Shown here piece after piece: positions 60,126 through 64,000 of a stretch of 64,000 nucleotides of DNA (its first letter is position 1; each line of letters starts with the position of its first letter). The position numbers and the translations under genes were made by a program. The notes beneath the pieces were generated by a model, which searched no databases, was not told the DNA's origin, and was given only the letters and a program-made list of their open reading frames with translations. This DNA is from UBA11403 sp963784615. GTDB taxonomy: Bacteria; Pseudomonadota; Gammaproteobacteria; Legionellales; Legionellaceae. The stretch covers positions 1,116,001 to 1,180,000 of the forward strand of contig CAWASG010000001.1 in the NCBI GenBank assembly GCA_963784615.1, given 5' to 3'.

Positions 60126-62780
60126 TTAGATACTCTCATTGTCATCGGATACGCCTTCATCTGGGAGATTCTCTTCCTGACCTTCAGCGTCCTGCATTTT
60201 TTCTATGGATGCGTCTTCATCGAGTAAATTCTCTTCCTGACCTTCAGCATCCTGAATTTCTTCTATGCGCTGCAAGCCGACCAAATGCTCACCAGAAGCA
60301 ACATTGATTAAACGAACCCCTTGCGTATTACGGCCAATAATCGACAACTCACTGACTTTAAATCGCACCAAAGTGCCTTGATCGGTAATCAACATCACTT
60401 CATCGGTATCGGTAACTTGAATGGCACGAACAACACTACCATTTCGCTCAGTGACCTGAATCGATATCACACCCTGGCCGCCACGACCAGTGACACGATA
60501 TTCTTCGATGTCGGTACGTTTTCCGTAGCCAAACTCTGTTGCAGTCATAATCGTGCCTTCAGGTTTTGCTACAACCAATGAAATCACCGCTTGACCTTCT
60601 GCAAGACGTATCCCAATCACACCGCGGGCGGTTCTGCCGATTGGACGAACCAGCGTTTCATCAAAACGAATCACTTTGCCGGCATCGGAAAATAACATAA
60701 TATCTTTTGTGCCATCGGTAATATCAACACCGACCAATCGATCAGACTCATCTAAATTAATCGCAATAATACCGTTTGAACGCGGTCGACTAAAGGCTTC
60801 TAGGGGTACTTTTTTAACAATACCTTCCTTCGTCGCCATAAACACAAACAAACCTTCTGAGTATTCACGCACCGGCAACATCGCATTAATCGCTTCATTT
60901 TCAGCAAGCGGCAGAATATTAATAATCGGTTTACCACGCGAAATTCGGCTGGCTAACGGCAATTGATACGCTTTCAGCCAATACAGTTTTCCATGATTAG
61001 AGAAACACAGTAACGTATCGTGCGTGCTCGCAATGATTAAGCGCTCGATAAAATCTTCATCTTTAACATTGGTTGCTGATTTTCCTTTGCCACCGCGACG
61101 CTGTGCTTGATAGGCAGATATCGGCTGATATTTAACATAACCTTGATGCGATAACGTCACCACAACATCTTCTTCGGTAATCAAGTCTGCAATGGTTAAA
61201 TCTTCTTGAGACGCCATGATTTCAGTGCGGCGAGCATCACCAAATTGCGTTTTAATTTCTAGCAATTCATCTCGAATCACTTCCATGAGCCTGTCAGGTG
61301 AGGCCAGAATGATCAGTAGCTCTGCAATGAGTTTCAGCAATTCATTAAATTCATTCAGAATCTTATCTTGCTCTAATGCGGTTAAGCGATGGAGTCGCAA
61401 TTCAAGAATGGTTTGTGCTTGTTGAGGCGATAAATAATACCCTGTCTCTTTGAAACCATAATCTGGCCCCAAATCATCAGGACGCGATGCATCACGCCCC
61501 GCGTTCGCCAACATCGACGTTACCATGCCGGGTTGCCATGCGCGTGCCAACAATCGCTCCTTCGCTTCGGCTGGGGTCGGTGATTGTTTAATGAGCGCAA
61601 TCATTTCATCAATATTCGCCAAAGCAATGCCTAAGCCTTCTAATAAATGTGCTCTCGCACGTGCTTTTTTCAATTCAAATATCGTACGGCGTGTGACGAC
61701 TTCACGTCGATGTTGAATAAAATATTCTAAAATTTCTTTTAAATTCAATGTGCGCGGCTGACCATTGACGAGCGCAACCATGTTGATACCGAACACATTT
61801 TGCATCTGTGTATGGGCATATAAATTATTCAGCATGACTTCGGCAACCTCGCCACGCTTAAGCTCAATCACGACGCGCATCCCTTGCCTGTCGGACTCAT
61901 CACGCAAGCCGGAGATGCCTTCTATTTTTTTCTCTCGTACAAGTTCGGCAATTCGTTCAACCAATCGCGCTTTATTCACCTGGTAGGGTAGCTCATTCAC
62001 AATAATGGCTTGTCGGCCGGTCTTATCATCGGTTTCAATATCAACTCGAGCGCGCATCACTACACGTCCGCGACCTGTTCGATAGCCCTGAATAATGCCC
62101 GCACGGCCGTTGATGAGAGCCGCTGTTGGAAAATCAGGCCCGGGTACAATCGTCATCAAATCATCAATCGTGACCTCTGCATCTGCCACGATAGCAAGGC
62201 AGGCATCAATGATTTCACAAAGATTATGAGGCGGGATATTGGTTGCCATGCCGACCGCAATACCGGATGATCCATTAACCAACAAATTCGGGATCCGTGA
62301 AGGCATAACAACCGGTGCAAATTCGGTTTCATCATAGTTGGGGCTAAAATCAACCGTTTCTTTGTCCAAATCAGCAAGCAAAGAATGTGCAAATTTAGCC
62401 ATCCGGACTTCGGTATACCGCATGGCCGCTGGCGCGTCACCATCCACGGATCCGAAGTTACCCTGACCATCCACAAGCATATAGCGCATAGAAAAAGGCT
62501 GGGCCATCCGAACAATCGTGTCATAAACGGCAGTATCACCATGAGGATGGTATTTACCGATAACATCCCCCACTACCCTAGCGGACTTTTTATAAGCTTT
62601 GTTCCAATCATTCCCCAACTCACTCATCGCAAATAACACGCGGCGGTGAACAGGCTTCAACCCATCACGAACATCAGGTAAAGCACGGCCAACGATAACG
62701 CTCATCGCATAATCTAGATACGATTGCTTAAGCTCATCTTCAATATTAACAGGGGTAACTTCTTTGGCGGTATTAACCAT
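60126..62780 (-). CDS. gyrA: DNA gyrase subunit A
   Basis: Type II topoisomerase breakage-reunion subunit. 884 aa. N-terminal LKQSYLDYAMSVIVGRALPDVRDGLKPVHRRVLFAM, quinolone-pocket HPHGDTAVYDTIVRMAQ with Thr83 and Asp87, and the RYTEVRMAKF active-site Tyr122. The C-terminal beta-pinwheel has the GyrA box QRRGGKG. Thr83 instead of Ser83 is natural in some genera. The acidic C-terminal tail contains two 20-residue tandem units around DAEGQEENL (bases 60167-60206 and 60227-60266, 60-base period). First gene of the gyrA-serC-aroA run. Confidence 0.98.
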   Translation of the reverse strand: MVNTAKEVTPVNIEDELKQSYLDYAMSVIVGRALPDVRDGLKPVHRRVLFAMSELGNDWNKAYKKSARVVGDVIGKYHPHGDTAVYDTIVRMAQPFSMRYMLVDGQGNFGSVDGDAPAAMRYTEVRMAKFAHSLLADLDKETVDFSPNYDETEFAPVVMPSRIPNLLVNGSSGIAVGMATNIPPHNLCEIIDACLAIVADAEVTIDDLMTIVPGPDFPTAALINGRAGIIQGYRTGRGRVVMRARVDIETDDKTGRQAIIVNELPYQVNKARLVERIAELVREKKIEGISGLRDESDRQGMRVVIELKRGEVAEVMLNNLYAHTQMQNVFGINMVALVNGQPRTLNLKEILEYFIQHRREVVTRRTIFELKKARARAHLLEGLGIALANIDEMIALIKQSPTPAEAKERLLARAWQPGMVTSMLANAGRDASRPDDLGPDYGFKETGYYLSPQQAQTILELRLHRLTALEQDKILNEFNELLKLIAELLIILASPDRLMEVIRDELLEIKTQFGDARRTEIMASQEDLTIADLITEEDVVVTLSHQGYVKYQPISAYQAQRRGGKGKSATNVKDEDFIERLIIASTHDTLLCFSNHGKLYWLKAYQLPLASRISRGKPIINILPLAENEAINAMLPVREYSEGLFVFMATKEGIVKKVPLEAFSRPRSNGIIAINLDESDRLVGVDITDGTKDIMLFSDAGKVIRFDETLVRPIGRTARGVIGIRLAEGQAVISLVVAKPEGTIMTATEFGYGKRTDIEEYRVTGRGGQGVISIQVTERNGSVVRAIQVTDTDEVMLITDQGTLVRFKVSELSIIGRNTQGVRLINVASGEHLVGLQRIEEIQDAEGQEENLLDEDASIEKMQDAEGQEENLPDEGVSDDNESI
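60167..60266. repeat. 60-base tandem repeat in the gyrA tail
   Basis: Two copies of a 40-base core (CTCTTCCTGACCTTCAGC) at 60-base spacing encode QDAEGQEENL twice. In-frame, so it only lengthens the acidic tail. Confidence 0.85.
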
Positions 62781-62994
62781 AATAAAAGGACGTCCTTATA
62801 TAGCTATGATTGGAATATAGATAGGATAACAGCATACCATACTTGGTTCATCAAACCAATCTGTTGCAACACGACATGAAGGTGGGGATGTGCCGTAGCC
62901 TTGATGCAGCGGAGCGAAACCAAGGCGTCATCATCCAACCCACGCTCGCGCGCAAACCAGGAGGAATATCGCCGAGCGTCCATATCAACGATAT

Positions 62995-64000
62995 CTAAAC
63001 AATAAAATTTAGATAATTGGCTTGGTTGATCACAGAAAAATGACTATCAGGATATCCTGTACGCCATGCGGTGGGTTCTTTAACTTTTGCAGCTGCATTC
63101 CATTTTATTTCATATGCATGTAACTCACCTTGATGATCTTCTACCCAATCAATTTCCTGTTGAGAATATGTACGCCAAAAATAATTCGTTGAAAAAATAT
63201 TATCATAGGCCTGCTTTTTAATACGCTCCATAATAATGTAATTTTCCCAAATCTCCCCCGTATCATTTCTTAATGCCAATGGATTAAACTGATTTATAAT
63301 CGCGTTTCTAACACCTAAATCGTAAAAATAATACCGCGATTGCTTCGCAATTTCATTGCGTAAATTACGACTAAAACCAGACACGCTAATCAAAACAAAA
63401 CATTTTTCTAATAATTCAATATACCGCTCAACTGTCGCCTTATTCAGGCCAACTTGACAACCAATTTCACTTAATGATACTTCTTTCCCAATTTGAAAAG
63501 CGAGTAACTGCAGTATTTGCGTCATTTTTTTAGATTTTTTAATTCCATCCAGCGCTAAAATGTCTTTATATAAATAATCAGAAACCAACTCTTTTAAATA
63601 ACGCTGATTATTTTGTATCGAATGATTCAGTACAACCTCTGGATAGGCTCCATAAATGAGCCGACTCTCTAAATTTGACCGCGTTTGTGCAAGCGTTTCG
63701 GTTGCGCCTATCTCCATCTGTGATAACGGGAACATACGCAGCGTAGTGCTCCTCCCCGTTAAAGGCTCCCCCAATTTATTGGCAAGATCAAATGCAGAAG
63801 AGCCGGTGACGATCACACTAAGTCCAGGACAATGATCTACAATTAACTTTAAATTTAAACCAATATGAGGAACCGCCTGCGCTTCATCGATGACTAATAA
63901 CTTATGTTCTCCTATAAATCCTTTTAATTTTTCAATCGATTGACTCGACAGGTAATATTGAACATCCACATCTTCGCCACTCACTAATAAAAAATTATTC
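62995..64000 (-). CDS. AAA-type ATPase with DUF4143 domain, N-terminus outside window
   Basis: The frame is open to the right edge; the GTG at 63984 is internal. The Walker A region is not in the window. Walker B LLVIDEAQAV, sensor-like VIVTGSSAFDLAN, and GEPLTGRSTTLRMFPLSQMEI are typical of this family (often annotated as ATPase or antitoxin-like AAA). A winged-helix segment (EVSLSEIGCQVGLNKATVERYIELLEKCFVL) and the C-terminal DUF4143 nuclease-like part with YFWRTYSQQEIDWVEDHQGELHAYEIKW follow. The E-x-D...E-x-K pattern resembles PD-(D/E)XK. Function is poorly known. The gap 62781-62994 shows no gene. Confidence 0.88.
   Translation of the reverse strand, partial: NNFLLVSGEDVDVQYYLSSQSIEKLKGFIGEHKLLVIDEAQAVPHIGLNLKLIVDHCPGLSVIVTGSSAFDLANKLGEPLTGRSTTLRMFPLSQMEIGATETLAQTRSNLESRLIYGAYPEVVLNHSIQNNQRYLKELVSDYLYKDILALDGIKKSKKMTQILQLLAFQIGKEVSLSEIGCQVGLNKATVERYIELLEKCFVLISVSGFSRNLRNEIAKQSRYYFYDLGVRNAIINQFNPLALRNDTGEIWENYIIMERIKKQAYDNIFSTNYFWRTYSQQEIDWVEDHQGELHAYEIKWNAAAKVKEPTAWRTGYPDSHFSVINQANYLNFIV

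Noticed and set aside
60126..62780. Quinolone-resistance mutation at GyrA position 83
   Set aside because: Thr83 is the natural residue in several gammaproteobacteria, so it cannot be called a mutation from sequence alone.
62781..62994. Possible small gene or repeat before gyrA
   Set aside because: Only short GC-rich fragments were seen, with no good start plus ribosome site and no clear inverted repeat.

Overview
The window looks like a chromosomal segment of an intracellular gammaproteobacterium, most likely of the order Legionellales (Legionella, Berkiella or Coxiella relatives). This is an inference. It rests on the gammaproteobacterial gyrA-serC-aroA / cmk-rpsA-lapA-lapB-pyrF gene order, a Legionella-like class D beta-lactamase and PagP, and many large or odd proteins that resemble secreted effectors. 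Palindromic repeats fill almost every intergenic gap. No tRNA, rRNA, CRISPR array, phage module or intact transposase was seen.

Layout, left to right. 1-6.9 kb: an RND efflux pair (adaptor cut by the window edge, plus permease) and valS. 7-11 kb: an accessory strip with a putative ADP-ribosyltransferase, two small proteins, a class D beta-lactamase and pagP. 11-24.6 kb: an amino-acid permease, hisC-phhB, dapD-dapE, the reverse-strand lipid A genes msbA-lpxK followed by a lipocalin-like secreted protein, dbpA, and a 620-residue protein with a duplicated domain. 24.8-31 kb (minus strand): pseudopilin, holD-like, pyrF, lapB, lapA, rpsA, cmk. 31-57.5 kb: two back-to-back giant proteins (1439 and 1465 aa), a glycine-zipper lipoprotein, an ankyrin-like protein, pilU, an AddB-like nuclease, an EEP-fold protein, epmA-sufT, a HAD-like protein, a Deg-type protease, rnpB, fis, hfq, an LRR-like protein, a small E-rich protein, a displaced aroA 3' fragment and a two-TM protein. 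57.5-62.8 kb (minus strand): aroA, serC, gyrA. The window closes with an AAA/DUF4143 protein cut by the right edge.

Two things stand out. First, the usual gyrA-serC-aroA-cmk-rpsA run is collinear but split by about 26.5 kb between aroA and cmk. The split holds both housekeeping genes and effector-like genes, and a second copy of the aroA 3' end sits at the aroA-side border. Second, the intergenic DNA is a set of miniature inverted-repeat families, often one inside another. They repeatedly supply the last codons or stop codons of adjacent genes.

Functional threads: envelope and lipid A (msbA, lpxK, pagP, lapA/lapB), lysine and peptidoglycan precursors (dapD, dapE), aromatic amino acids (aroA, hisC with phhB), RNA and global regulation (hfq, fis, rnpB, dbpA, rpsA), type IV pilus parts (pilU, pseudopilin), and a scattered set of candidate host-acting proteins. 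Effector status is inferred only from architecture and context; no secretion machinery lies in the window.
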